DNA of 62,206 bases from Acidobacteriaceae bacterium (GTDB lineage Bacteria; Acidobacteriota; Terriglobia; Terriglobales; Acidobacteriaceae): positions 1 through 62,206 of the forward strand of contig DAIDGW010000022.1 in the NCBI GenBank assembly GCA_027452245.1, written 5' to 3'. Below are positions 34,425 through 43,382 of the stretch, one piece after another. The notes below the pieces were generated by a model that did no database searches, was not told where the DNA came from, and saw nothing but the letters and a program-made list of their open reading frames with translations. The position numbers and the translations under genes are program-made. Every line of letters begins with the position of its first letter. The stretch's first letter is position 1.

Positions 34425-36302
34425 CTAATTCTCGGCCGTGGGTTGAGGAACAGAGTCTTCCAGCAGGCACTCTTTGGGGCTCTTATCGTGCCGCAGGCCC
34501 TGAAATACAGGGGCGCGCAGCTTGGGAGCATTTACTCCCGCCGAGCCATGGGTCCATTCCGAATACTCGATTTCCGCTACCAGCTCGGGCTTAACCCAAT
34601 GCACCTTGCGCAAGGCTTCCACTTCACCGAAGAACGGATTCTGCTTGGTCTCCAGCTTCTTCAGGATCCCCCACATTTCGGTCAGGCCCTTACGGTCAAA
34701 GCCGGTTCCGGCCTGTCCGACATGAACCAGCCGGCCCTGGCTGTCGTATAGGCCGAGCACTAGCGATCCGAAGTGAATGCGCGTTCCCTCCGGCTCGGTG
34801 TAGCCGCCAATGACGCACTCGACCCGGTGCGTAATTTTGATCTTGAGCCAATCGCGGCTCCGCTGCTCGAAGTAACAGCTATTCCGCTTCTTCGCCAGGA
34901 TTCCTTCCAGACCTTTTTGCCGCGCCAGTTCGAACAGAGCCTTGCCCTGTTCCGCGTAATGATCGGAATAGCGCATCGCGTCGCCCGGCGCCAGAAGCGA
35001 CGCCAGCAGCCGTTTCCTTTCTTCCAGGTTGACGCGCCGCAGATCGTAGCCGTCGAGATAAATCAGGTCGAAGGCATAGTACAGAACCGGAACATCCATT
35101 TGCGGAGTGGCTCGCCGTTTCCCGCTGCGAAAGCCGGTGCGCTGCTGCATCAGGCTGAACGATGGCCGGCCTTCCTCGTCCAGCGCCACGATCTCGCCAT
35201 CAATGATGGCCTGCTCCGCCTTCACGAATTGCGGCAGGTCTCGCAATTCGGGATATCCCGCGGTCAGTTCGTTCTGATTTCGCGAGACGAGCCGAACTCG
35301 CCCATCCTCAATAAACGCCACCGCGCGATAGCCGTCCCATTTAATCTCAAACAGCCAGTCGGGGCTGTCGAACGGATCCTCGATCGCCGTCGCCAGCATG
35401 GGATGGATTTTTGCGGGCATGGCGCGCTTCACCGCGCCTTCAAGTTGCGCGAGTTCTTTCGCCGAGATCGCAGAAGATCTTGGCCAGCTACTTTTTTTTG
35501 ACGCACCAGTCGAACTGCTTCCACCGTTCCCGGAAACTATTTCTTTACGCTTTTCTTCCGCGGGCTCGGCGCCTGAGCTTTTGCCTTTTCCTCGTGGGGA
35601 GACTTTTTTTTTATCCAGCTTTGCGAGGCTGTCGGCCAGCCACGCCGCTTTCACCCTTCCCCGGCTCGCCGGACGATCGCTTTTCCACTCCCGCGATCCT
35701 TCATCTCCGGCAATCTCGGCCATGCTGCGCCCGCTCAGCGCGGACTGATCGAACTCGTCGATGTTGTACCCGGAGACCTCATGATCGTCGTGCTTCTTGA
35801 TCATCAGCCATTCATTGCCCTTGCTTCCCGGCCTCCGCCCTTTCATCTTCACGATCGCGAAGTCGCCCTTCAATCGCTTTCCGTTCAGGCGGAATTTCAG
35901 GTCTCCGTTGGCGAGCATCTGGGTCGCTTCTGCCTCAGTTCCTGGCACGTACTGCCCGTTCACCGGCACGGGAGACAGCGGCTGCCACGTGCCCACGTCC
36001 CATACCATCACGCTGCCCGCTCCGTAATTTCCCTCCGGAATGATGCCCTCAAAATCAAAGTATGAAACCGGATGATCCTCCACCTGCATGGCGAGCCGCT
36101 TGTCGGCGGGATCGAGTGACGGCCCTTTCGGCACCGCCCACGATTTCAACACGCCTTCCATCTCCAGGCGGAAGTCATAGTGCAGCCGCGTGGCCCGGTG
36201 TTTCTGCACCACAAAGCGGTTTTTCGACTTCTTTTCGAGCTTTGGCGGAGGCTCGGGCGTCTCTTCAAACCGCCGCTTCCGCTTGTATTCTTCCAGTGCC
36301 AT
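34425..36302 (-). CDS. ligD: ATP-dependent DNA ligase with 3'-phosphoesterase domain (LigD without polymerase)
   Basis: An N-terminal 3'-phosphoesterase domain (about 25-185: RFVVQKHRATRLHYDFRLEM and VSYFDFEGIIPEGNYGAG) trims 3' ends. A Ser/Lys-rich linker leads to the ligase domain with the adenylated Lys321 in FEIKWDGYR, DGEIVALDE and the OB-fold to the end. The primase-polymerase domain of full LigD is absent. I used the ATG at 36302; 26 extra upstream codons overlap the intergenic region. No Ku gene is nearby. The Nudix gene is divergent. Confidence 0.95.
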   Translation of the reverse strand: MALEEYKRKRRFEETPEPPPKLEKKSKNRFVVQKHRATRLHYDFRLEMEGVLKSWAVPKGPSLDPADKRLAMQVEDHPVSYFDFEGIIPEGNYGAGSVMVWDVGTWQPLSPVPVNGQYVPGTEAEATQMLANGDLKFRLNGKRLKGDFAIVKMKGRRPGSKGNEWLMIKKHDDHEVSGYNIDEFDQSALSGRSMAEIAGDEGSREWKSDRPASRGRVKAAWLADSLAKLDKKKVSPRGKGKSSGAEPAEEKRKEIVSGNGGSSSTGASKKSSWPRSSAISAKELAQLEGAVKRAMPAKIHPMLATAIEDPFDSPDWLFEIKWDGYRAVAFIEDGRVRLVSRNQNELTAGYPELRDLPQFVKAEQAIIDGEIVALDEEGRPSFSLMQQRTGFRSGKRRATPQMDVPVLYYAFDLIYLDGYDLRRVNLEERKRLLASLLAPGDAMRYSDHYAEQGKALFELARQKGLEGILAKKRNSCYFEQRSRDWLKIKITHRVECVIGGYTEPEGTRIHFGSLVLGLYDSQGRLVHVGQAGTGFDRKGLTEMWGILKKLETKQNPFFGEVEALRKVHWVKPELVAEIEYSEWTHGSAGVNAPKLRAPVFQGLRHDKSPKECLLEDSVPQPTAEN

Positions 36303-36382
36303 CTGAGTGGGATTGTAGCAACTCGCCGCGCGCCCGAATCTAGGGTCGTTCCTGCACGCGACCAACGCTGCCGGCCACATCT

Positions 36383-36388
36383 TATAAT
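36383..36388 (+). promoter_or_regulatory. perfect -10 hexamer TATAAT before the Nudix gene
   Basis: A perfect TATAAT ends 12 bases before the ATG at 36401. No Shine-Dalgarno lies between, and the -35 region matches poorly. This fits a nearly leaderless transcript. Confidence 0.45.
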
Positions 36389-36400
36389 CAGCAAGCCCGC

Positions 36401-36838
36401 ATGGTCATAAGGCGAGAATTTCCCGAAGTTCCCTTCGTCGGCATCGGCGCCATCATTATCGACGGCGACCGCGTCCTGCTCATCAAGCGTGCCAAGCCGC
36501 CGCAGCAGGCGCAGTGGTCGATCCCCGGCGGAGCCCTTGAGGTCGGAGAGCTGGTGCGGGAAGCGGCCGTCCGCGAGGCTCGCGAAGAGACCGGGCTCAT
36601 CGTCGAACCCGGCGAGTTGCTGGGGGTTTACGATCGCGTGTTGCGCGATGCCGAGCACCGCGTCCAGTATCACTATGTGCTGATTGATTTTCTCTGCCGT
36701 TGCGTGGGCGGAACTCTCGCCGCCGCCGATGACGCCGCCGAAGTTCGCTGGTTCACCCGCGCTGAACTGCCCGCTTTGCAGCTGGCGGAAGACACCCTGG
36801 AAGTCATTGGCAAAGGATTTGAAAAGCTGCGCCGCTAA
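36401..36838 (+). CDS. Nudix hydrolase
   Basis: This 145-residue enzyme of the MutT/ADP-ribose pyrophosphatase type has the full Nudix box: GGALEVGELV, then REAAVREAREETGLI, with the metal-binding Glu residues in REETG. FVGIGAIIIDGDRVLLIKRAK precedes it. It hydrolyses a nucleoside diphosphate linked to another group; the substrate cannot be read from sequence. It is divergent from ligD and convergent with the following gene. Confidence 0.92.
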   Translation: MVIRREFPEVPFVGIGAIIIDGDRVLLIKRAKPPQQAQWSIPGGALEVGELVREAAVREAREETGLIVEPGELLGVYDRVLRDAEHRVQYHYVLIDFLCRCVGGTLAAADDAAEVRWFTRAELPALQLAEDTLEVIGKGFEKLRR

Positions 36839-36852
36839 CGGCGCCCGACGCG

Positions 36853-37488
36853 CTACTGGCTTAGCGGATTTTCCCCGGCGTCTTCCCACTCCGCATCGCA
36901 GGAGTGGCAGTGCCACCCCGTGCGCTGCACCGGAACCGGAACGTTCAAAAATGCGGTGATATACGAGATCGGGCGGTCGAGCTCCTGAAAGTTCACGTCC
37001 AGTGAGTGGCACTTCGGGCAGCGCGGCTGTTCGTACAATCCCACGCCGTGCACGTAAATGCCTTCCAGGATGGGCTCATCCAGCAGCTTCTGCGCGTTGA
37101 CCGCGTCCGCGGCATGCACCCGCAGCTTGATGCCGCCGATGAAATTGGAGATGAACCAGTCCAGCCGGACGAGGTTTTCATCCGCCAGGAAGCATTCAAT
37201 TCCGGCCGACTCCAGGCTTCCCTTGGCCAGCAAAGCCTCCGGCAAATCGCGGAATTGCCGGATCGTCACCAGGCTGGTGAGTTCCAGTTCCTGCTTTGGC
37301 GGCACCGGTTCGTCGTCTTCCAGATCGCGCCGGTCGAGTTCATCTTCCAGCACGTCCCACGCGGTCTCGGTCAGCGCATCGGGATGCTTGGCCAGGCGCA
37401 GCAGTTCATCGTCGGTCATGCCGGCGTAAGTCTGGCTCAGGCGGCGGCGTTCATCGCGTTCGTCAATAGCAGACACCAAGAAAAGCAT
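36853..37488 (-). CDS. DUF2007-type protein with zinc ribbon
   Basis: After an acidic N-terminus (DELLRLAKHPDALTE) comes a DUF2007-like segment (about 75-150: LAKGSLESAGIECFLADEN and AVNAQKLLDEP). A zinc ribbon follows with CPKC and CHSC about 35 residues apart. DUF2007 proteins are annotated as putative signal-transducing proteins. The ATG at 37488 is my choice; codons up to 37548 are open but run into the preceding hairpin. The structured region upstream may control it. Confidence 0.65.
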   Translation of the reverse strand: MLFLVSAIDERDERRRLSQTYAGMTDDELLRLAKHPDALTETAWDVLEDELDRRDLEDDEPVPPKQELELTSLVTIRQFRDLPEALLAKGSLESAGIECFLADENLVRLDWFISNFIGGIKLRVHAADAVNAQKLLDEPILEGIYVHGVGLYEQPRCPKCHSLDVNFQELDRPISYITAFLNVPVPVQRTGWHCHSCDAEWEDAGENPLSQ

Positions 37489-37545
37489 ACTGCGGGAAGG
37501 AGCGCCGCGACAACGCGGCGGCTGATAATGCCGCAGTACAAGCTT

Positions 37546-37588
37546 CAAAACGCAGAACGGCCCGCAAGCTCTTGCGAACCTGCGGGCC
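37546..37588 (-). terminator. terminator-like hairpin upstream of the DUF2007 gene
   Basis: On the minus strand GGCCCGCA (37588-37581) pairs with TGCGGGCC (37566-37559). TTTT follows at 37550-37547, nine bases past the stem. The stem is strong but the T run is short and displaced. It stands directly before the DUF2007 gene and could attenuate it. Confidence 0.5.
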
Positions 37589-37834
37589 GCCCGGTGGACT
37601 GTTTGGGATTGACCAAGAGGTGGTTACTCTACGTGGCCTCTACGGCGACTCCGGGTTCCCGGCGCGACCTCCCCGCCGGGCGGACTCAATCCTTACTCAC
37701 CGGTAGTGTGCGGACTGTAGCTTCGGCAACCAGCCGAAGCCCCGCTTAGAGCAACCCGCTCTAAGTCTCAGCCACCTCACCTGGTCTATTGGTCTTGCTA
37801 CAACTACCTTCAGAACTTGTCATTAGACCACCTC
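37559..37834 (-). ncRNA. candidate structured regulatory RNA
   Basis: Read on the minus strand, an outer helix joins GAGGTGGT (37834-37827) with ACCACCTC (37624-37617). Inside it are two perfect 8-base hairpins, CTTAGAGC-GGGTT-GCTCTAAG (37765-37745) and GCTTCGGC-TGGTT-GCCGAAGC (37740-37720), and a 7-base hairpin CCCGGCG/CGCCGGG (37680-37658). A terminator-like stem closes the set. I could not match it to 6S RNA, tmRNA, RNase P RNA, SRP RNA or a common riboswitch. The strand is inferred from the terminator and the downstream gene. Confidence 0.5.
37761..37823 (-). CDS. possible 20-residue leader peptide
   Basis: An ATG at 37823 follows AGGAGG by seven bases and opens a frame of 20 codons (MTSSEGSCSKTNRPGEVAET). 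Its stop lies inside the first hairpin of the structured region, and its ribosome binding site is one arm of the proposed outer helix. It shows no run of a single amino acid of the classic attenuator type. It is speculative. Confidence 0.3.
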   Translation of the reverse strand: MTSSEGSCSKTNRPGEVAET

Positions 37835-38047
37835 CTCTCCGGTGTAATTGCAGATTAGTATGGAACCGGAGCGTGCGTCAATCGGGGCGTTTGCGGGTAC
37901 CGCGAAAAGCAACAGATGGCGCTTTTCAGCGGGCGGCTCAGCCTTTCCCACCCTTCCCATGCAACCCGCCGCGCACATTTCCGCTCCTATGCTTGTATTA
38001 TTCCCAGATCGTAAAAAGGCGAAATCCAGCAGAACTGCCTGGGACGT

Positions 38048-38053
38048 TATAAT
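38048..38053 (+). promoter_or_regulatory. putative -10 element (TATAAT) of the outer-membrane barrel gene
   Basis: A perfect TATAAT sits 54 bases before the ATG at 38108. The matching -35 position is poor. A Shine-Dalgarno TTAGGAG near 38090 suggests an ordinary leadered transcript here. Confidence 0.35.
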
Positions 38054-38107
38054 TCCCATTCGGGCTGGCGTGTCGATTTCCCAGGTCCTTAGGAGAAACC
38101 CCGTAAG

Positions 38108-38836
38108 ATGCGACGTCTCGTTCTTGCGATACTGGCTCTTTTTGCGCTTTCTGCCGCTGTGTTGGCGCAGGCCCCCACGAAGAGTACTTCGAAAAAACCG
38201 GCAAAGACGTACCCGAAGTACCAGTTGTTCGCGGGCTACTCCTATGTGCACGCCTCCAACTCGGGTTTTACGACCGCTCAACTGGATTCCGTTGTGGGCA
38301 CGCCTAAAGGAGCGCTAACCCTGAGTCCTACCTTGAACGGGGGTAATTTCGAGGGGCAGTACAACTGGAATCGCTGGCTGGGATTCGCCGCCGACGTCGA
38401 GGTGCGGTTCGGCACTCCGTTCAATCCGGGAGCCAATACTGGAATCATCAACGTTCCCACCGACAGCGCATTGACCGGCATGATCGGCCCGGTGATTACT
38501 CGGCGCCGCTCCCGATCTAAATGGACCCCCTTCGCCCACGCGCTCATCGGGATCGACCGGCTCACTTACTCGGCAAGCATCCCGTCGGGATTAACCAACA
38601 TCCTCCACGGAACTCCCCGGGTGACCGACACCAATCCCGCCGCGGCGCTCGGCGGTGGCGTCGATTACAAATATGGGCCGCGGCTCTCCTTTCGCGTGGC
38701 GCAAGCCGATTACTTCTATACGGCGCACGACATGAACATCGTTTACGGCGATATCTTCGGGACAGGAAGTTTCCGCAATCTGTCCAAGTACCAGAGCAAC
38801 ATCCGCATCTCTACCGGATTCGTCTTCAACTTCTGA
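38108..38836 (+). CDS. OmpA-type outer-membrane beta-barrel protein
   Basis: The signal peptide is MRRLVLAILALFALSAAVLA. A Lys/Ser/Pro spacer is followed by YQLFAGYSYVHAS and then alternating hydrophobic strands typical of eight-strand barrels (NWNRWLGFAADVEVRF, PFAHALIGIDR, RLSFRVAQADYFY). The C-terminal residue is Phe in STGFVFNF, the outer-membrane targeting signature. The protein has 242 residues and no peptidoglycan-binding domain. Its role is probably structural; the partner is unknown. Confidence 0.78.
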   Translation: MRRLVLAILALFALSAAVLAQAPTKSTSKKPAKTYPKYQLFAGYSYVHASNSGFTTAQLDSVVGTPKGALTLSPTLNGGNFEGQYNWNRWLGFAADVEVRFGTPFNPGANTGIINVPTDSALTGMIGPVITRRRSRSKWTPFAHALIGIDRLTYSASIPSGLTNILHGTPRVTDTNPAAALGGGVDYKYGPRLSFRVAQADYFYTAHDMNIVYGDIFGTGSFRNLSKYQSNIRISTGFVFNF

Positions 38837-39055
38837 TTGAAAACTTGGCGGTCTGATCGCTCCGGCCGCCGTTCTTTCCTTCTCTGCTCTCAAAACTGTC
38901 TTCCGCTCTCATTTCCGCTCTCACACCTGCCGGACATGGCCCGCGGATATCTGGGGCCGGCACTTTTGGCTCTCTACACTGAAGTCCTCTGAAGCTTTGG
39001 CCGCTTTCTGTAGGGGGCAGTCTTTTTCTGCTGAGGCAGCTAAAGTACTGCGATT

Positions 39056-39715
39056 TCAGGATTTCCAGCGGAAGGCTTCCGCCTGCGGAAGGCCCAGGTG
39101 CGCGAGCACGCGATATGCAAACTCGCGCGCCATGTCATCCAAGGAAGCAGGGCGGAAGTAAAAGGCCGGGATCAAGGGAAAGATGGTCGCCCCGGCGTCG
39201 GCAGCCCGGTACATGTTTCGGAGGTGAATTTTGTTGAGAGGCGTTTCACGTACGCACAGCACCAGCGGACGCTTCTCTTTCAGGCAGACATCGGCGGCGC
39301 GCTCGATCAGGTGCGACGCCACCCCGTTGGCAACGCGGGCCAAGGTGCCCACGCTGCACGGAAGAATCACCATCGCGTCTGCGGGATAAGACCCGCTGGC
39401 TACATTGGCTCCGATGTCGGCATTGGATTGCTCGTGAATGTTCGACGGCTCTTTGACTTGTGCTCTTCCCGGCTGTTTCTCGGCAGAGATCTGCTCGGCA
39501 GGGGTTTGCCCGGAAAGGATCTGCTCGATCAGCCTGGCCCGTCCGCTGATGCCGATTTCTTCCGCCATGACGCGCAGCGCGGAATCGGAGGCGATGAAAT
39601 TGACGGTTTCCACCCGCGCCTCCTGCTGCACCGCCCGCAGAAAGTGGCGCAGAAAGATCGCTCCGCTCGCGCCGGTGGTCGCAACGGTCAGATTTTTCGG
39701 CGGATAGTTAGGCAC
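39056..39715 (-). CDS. ubiX: flavin prenyltransferase UbiX
   Basis: UbiX makes the prenylated FMN cofactor used by UbiD-type decarboxylases. The flavin-binding start LTVATTGASGAIF, then ILPCSVGTLARVANGVASHLIERAADVCLKEKRPLVL and NMYRAADAGATIFPLIPAFY, are all diagnostic. Relative to other UbiX proteins there is an extra low-complexity stretch of about 30 residues near 65-100, rich in Gln, Glu, Pro and Ala, giving 219 residues. No ubiD gene is in the window. Confidence 0.93.
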   Translation of the reverse strand: MPNYPPKNLTVATTGASGAIFLRHFLRAVQQEARVETVNFIASDSALRVMAEEIGISGRARLIEQILSGQTPAEQISAEKQPGRAQVKEPSNIHEQSNADIGANVASGSYPADAMVILPCSVGTLARVANGVASHLIERAADVCLKEKRPLVLCVRETPLNKIHLRNMYRAADAGATIFPLIPAFYFRPASLDDMAREFAYRVLAHLGLPQAEAFRWKS

Positions 39716-39827
39716 GCGCTCTCCGGCAGCAACTCGGATCTGAAGTTTGGAGCATAGGGATTCGAGAACGGTGAGTCAAGAGCCAGGGATTGGATCACGG
39801 GCAGGAAGTTGAAGGGCGGAAACGTTT

Positions 39828-41399
39828 ATGGCCTCGACCTCGAATTTGCGAACTCGGCGCAGTGCGGCGCAGTTGCAGGCGCTGGCGGGAGTGGAGCGCG
39901 AAATCCGCGCCCAGGATTCCCACAGCCGCCGCAAATACCTTCGCGAGTTCAATCAGGCCTTCCGCAGCTACGACTCGCTTCTGGATGCGCAGCAGATTCA
40001 TGACGCGCTGCATGCCTCCGACATGGTCTTGATCGGCGATTATCACGCTCTTCCGGCCTCCCAGCGCTTTGCCGCTTCGCTCCTCGAACAGCGGGCCATC
40101 CCCGGAGACCGTCCGGTTGTCCTCGGCGTCGAAACCATTTTTTCCCGCGATCAGCACATTCTGGAAGAGTGGTGGCGCCGTGAAATCGAAGAGAACGAAT
40201 TCCGGCAGCGCATCCGTTTCGATCTCGATTGGGGATACGACTGGGCTCCCTTTTACCAATTGCTGGTGACCGCGCGCGAACACGCCGAGGCCCTCTACGG
40301 CCTCGATTGCATGCCCCGCGAAGACCTGCGCAAGATCGGCGCCCGCGACCGTCATGCCGCCACCAAGATTGCCGAAATCCGCGAGCGCCATCCCAATGCG
40401 GTTCTGTTCGTGCTCTTCGGGGAATCCCATCTGGCCCCCGGCCATCTTCCCCGCGCTGTCCGCGAGCAGATTCCCGAGGCCCGCGTGCTCACGGTTCTAC
40501 AGAACGTCGACGCTCTTTACTGGCGGGCTGCCGGTGAACGCTCCGACAAGGTCGAAGCCGTTCGCGTCAACAACGACACGCTCTGCGTCTTCAACTCCAC
40601 TCCGCTGGAGAAATATGAAAGCTACCGTCTCTGCCTCGATCAATGGAGCCGCTGCGACAGTGGTCCCGATTTCGCGCCCACAATTTACAACCTGATCGAC
40701 AGCCTGGCGCACTTTCTCGACATCAACCGCTATTCGCCGCATAACAGCACGCAGCCGAAATTTCTGGTCGACCTGATGCCGGAGGTCTACTGCAGTTCCT
40801 CCGACTCAATTCTCCGCCGGTCGCTGCTGCGCAAAGGCATGAGCGAAGCCGAATGCGAGGCCATGCTCCAGCGCGTGGAAGAGCGCGGCAGCGCCTACTT
40901 CCCGCAGGTGAACGCCTTCTACGTCCGCGAATTCCAGATGATGCACGCCGCCGAAGACGCTACCCGCTTCTTGCATCATGCTTGCCAGGGACTGCCGCAG
41001 CGTGTCAATGGACACGCTCCCGTTTCCCAGGAGAATCCCAGCGATCTTTTTTATGCCCGCATCGTCGAACATGCCCTGGCCTACTTCGGATCGCGGGTGC
41101 TCTATCCTTCGCGGCCTGCCTCTCAAATGCCGGAGAGCATTCAATTTTCCCGTGCCGCCTGTGAGAAGGCGGCTCAAAACGGAGTGCGCACCGACTTCCA
41201 GAAGCTGGATGCCGCCGCGCGCGCCTGGGGCGATCACCTTGGCACCATCCTCTACGACGCCTACCTCGCCGGCAAAGTTGGACCAAGCAGCCTCCGCCGC
41301 CTCTTCCTTGCGCACCTTCACGAACCCGGCTTGGCTCGCAAACTTTGCGGCACGCTTATCGCCAAGGCTCGCCGGTTCGTCCGCACATCGCGCGCCTGA
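39828..41399 (+). CDS. ChaN-like protein (Tiki/EreA superfamily) with long C-terminal part
   Basis: The first roughly 250 residues resemble the ChaN/DUF399 domain: [34 protein letters not shown] and [17 protein letters not shown], each carrying the conserved acidic or histidine residues. ChaN of Campylobacter binds haem. The remaining 270 residues have no recognised family and mostly helical character. There is no signal peptide, unlike many ChaN proteins. larB starts about 40 bases after its stop on the same strand. Confidence 0.75.
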   Translation: MASTSNLRTRRSAAQLQALAGVEREIRAQDSHSRRKYLREFNQAFRSYDSLLDAQQIHDALHASDMVLIGDYHALPASQRFAASLLEQRAIPGDRPVVLGVETIFSRDQHILEEWWRREIEENEFRQRIRFDLDWGYDWAPFYQLLVTAREHAEALYGLDCMPREDLRKIGARDRHAATKIAEIRERHPNAVLFVLFGESHLAPGHLPRAVREQIPEARVLTVLQNVDALYWRAAGERSDKVEAVRVNNDTLCVFNSTPLEKYESYRLCLDQWSRCDSGPDFAPTIYNLIDSLAHFLDINRYSPHNSTQPKFLVDLMPEVYCSSSDSILRRSLLRKGMSEAECEAMLQRVEERGSAYFPQVNAFYVREFQMMHAAEDATRFLHHACQGLPQRVNGHAPVSQENPSDLFYARIVEHALAYFGSRVLYPSRPASQMPESIQFSRAACEKAAQNGVRTDFQKLDAAARAWGDHLGTILYDAYLAGKVGPSSLRRLFLAHLHEPGLARKLCGTLIAKARRFVRTSRA

Positions 41400-41437
41400 C
41401 GCTCCTGTCGCGGCGATGCTACTCTAGTTCCACCGAC

Positions 41438-42184
41438 GTGAACGCTGACGCCATTCGCCAACTATTCGATCAAGTCCGCAACGGCGAGCTTCTGCCCGAC
41501 GATGCCGTTAATCGCCTGCGCCACCTTCCATTCGAAGATCTTGGATTCGCCAAGGTCGATCATCACCGCGCCCTGCGCAACGGCATGCCCGAAGTGATCT
41601 TCGGAGAGCGTAAAACTCCCGCGCAAGTCGCCGGAATCTTCGCCCGCCTGGCGAAGCACGGTGGCAACATCCTCTGCACCCGCGCCGACTCCAAACAATT
41701 TGCCGCCGTGAAGAAGAAAGTCCGCCGCGTGGAATACCGCGAGCTGGCGCGTTCCATCGTTTTGCATCGCGACACCCATCGCTACGGAAAGGGCGTCATC
41801 GCTGTGGTTTCCGCCGGAACCAGCGATATCCCCGTCGCCGAGGAGGCCCTGGTCACCGCCGAGTTGATGGGGAACGAGGTCCGGCACTTTTATGACGTCG
41901 GCGTGGCCGGCATTCACCGCCTGCTCGCCAATCGCGAAGCCCTGACCCAGGCCCGGGTCATCATCGTCTGCGCCGGCATGGAAGGCGCTCTGCCCAGCGT
42001 CGTCGGAGGCCTCGTCGGAGTTCCCGTCATCGCGGTTCCCACCAGCGTCGGCTATGGCGCGTCATTCAAGGGATTGACCGCTCTACTCGGCATGCTGAAT
42101 TCCTGTGCCTCCAATGTCAGCGTCGTCAATATCGACAACGGATTCGGCGCCGGATACGTCGCCTCGCTCATCAATCGACTATAG
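41438..42184 (+). CDS. larB: nickel pincer cofactor biosynthesis protein LarB
   Basis: LarB carboxylates nicotinic acid adenine dinucleotide and hydrolyses it as the first step towards the nickel pincer nucleotide of lactate racemase-type enzymes. The N-terminal part has [20 protein letters not shown]. The PurE-like C-terminal half has [45 protein letters not shown] and [11 protein letters not shown] started it at the GTG at 41438 ([10 protein letters not shown]), the family N-terminus. No larC, larE or larA is visible, so it is an orphan here. Confidence 0.93.
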   Translation: MNADAIRQLFDQVRNGELLPDDAVNRLRHLPFEDLGFAKVDHHRALRNGMPEVIFGERKTPAQVAGIFARLAKHGGNILCTRADSKQFAAVKKKVRRVEYRELARSIVLHRDTHRYGKGVIAVVSAGTSDIPVAEEALVTAELMGNEVRHFYDVGVAGIHRLLANREALTQARVIIVCAGMEGALPSVVGGLVGVPVIAVPTSVGYGASFKGLTALLGMLNSCASNVSVVNIDNGFGAGYVASLINRL

Positions 42185-42228
42185 AGGCCTGAAGTCCGAG
42201 GTCTGACGCCTGCGCTCCGAAGTCCGTT

Positions 42229-43173
42229 TTACCCTTCCCACACGAACGCATCGAATACTCGCTTGGTTTCGAAGTTCAGATGTTTGTAAAGTCCCACAGC
42301 CCGGGTGTTCGCTTCGGTCACGGTCAAAGACAGCAGAGAGAATCCACGCTGCCGCAAATTGGCGGCGCTCGCTTCCATCAGCGACTCCCCAATATTCCGC
42401 GACCGGTATTCCGGCAGCACGCAGACCTGCGTTACATGCCCCACATCCTGGCGAACCCGCGAGCACAGGATCAACCCGATCAGTCCCTTCGACCTTCGGT
42501 CCAATGCAACAAACGACGATTCTGGATCAAACACGCCGCATCCTGGGAATCTCACAATGTTATTCAGAAACCGCAGCGACCCGCTCAGCGTGTGATATTG
42601 ATCGTTGATCTTCGCGTCCACATGCCCACGGTACGCCGCCGTGATCACCGCTGCCGCCGCCTGGTAATCGCCGTCGGTCCACCGCCGAATCTCCACTTCG
42701 GCGTGCTGCGCCGTTTTCTTTGCCGGCTCCTGATTCAGCGCCAGCACCATGAACAGCCGCGGATGCCGCTCAAATCCCTGCTCCAGAAACGGCCGCGAAA
42801 CCGCATTCGCCTCATGCGCCAGCAGCTGCGCCTCCACCCGATGAATTCCCGGGGACTGCTGCAGCGTCTCAATCACGTGCGTGAGCAACCGCAGCTCCAC
42901 CTGGTGCGCATCCGGCAACCGGTCGCCATTGCTCACAAAAAGATCGCCGATCACTCCCTTGCTGCCTTCATACACGAAAAACGAGTAGCCAAAAATCCGG
43001 CCGCGCTCGATCGCCGCATATCCCGGAAGGATCTTCGAATCGACGTAGCGCAGGATCATGTCCGCCGATCCCGAGTAATCCCACGACAGCAGCCGCGACC
43101 AGACCTGCGTCTCGTCCTCCAGCAGAGGGCGCAGGTCGACCGAAGAAAAATGCCTGAGGTCGAGGATCTCCAA
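42229..43173 (-). CDS. GNAT-family N-acetyltransferase
   Basis: This 314-residue protein has a C-terminal GNAT domain with the acetyl-CoA site VTQVCVLPEYRSRNIGESLM (about 248-267) and the closing NTRAVGLYKHLNFE. The N-terminal half (about 20-150) looks like a second, degenerate GNAT fold. The substrate is unknown. It is convergent with larB. Confidence 0.85.
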   Translation of the reverse strand: MEILDLRHFSSVDLRPLLEDETQVWSRLLSWDYSGSADMILRYVDSKILPGYAAIERGRIFGYSFFVYEGSKGVIGDLFVSNGDRLPDAHQVELRLLTHVIETLQQSPGIHRVEAQLLAHEANAVSRPFLEQGFERHPRLFMVLALNQEPAKKTAQHAEVEIRRWTDGDYQAAAAVITAAYRGHVDAKINDQYHTLSGSLRFLNNIVRFPGCGVFDPESSFVALDRRSKGLIGLILCSRVRQDVGHVTQVCVLPEYRSRNIGESLMEASAANLRQRGFSLLSLTVTEANTRAVGLYKHLNFETKRVFDAFVWEG

Positions 43174-43382
43174 AAGGCTCCTGGCACGCCGGCCCTTGTT
43201 ATGCTCCGGCAGAACTCCAGAGTTTAGGCCTTACTCCGATGACAAGCAAACCATCCGCATCCGCTCGGACAATAAGACTTTTTTGGGGGCGTAAGCTTCT
43301 TTGCGGCTTGCTCCGCCACATCGGCATCTAACCAGTCGCCGCAAATCACCAGCCGTATCTCATATATGGTCGGGAGGATCGC

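Larger units (their letters stand above)
37549..38107. other. 559-base intergenic region
   Basis: This region contains the structured locus described separately (37559-37834). The remainder (37850-38107) holds a TATAAT at 38048-38053 and the ribosome binding site TTAGGAG of the following gene, with no other coding sequence seen. Confidence 0.5.
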
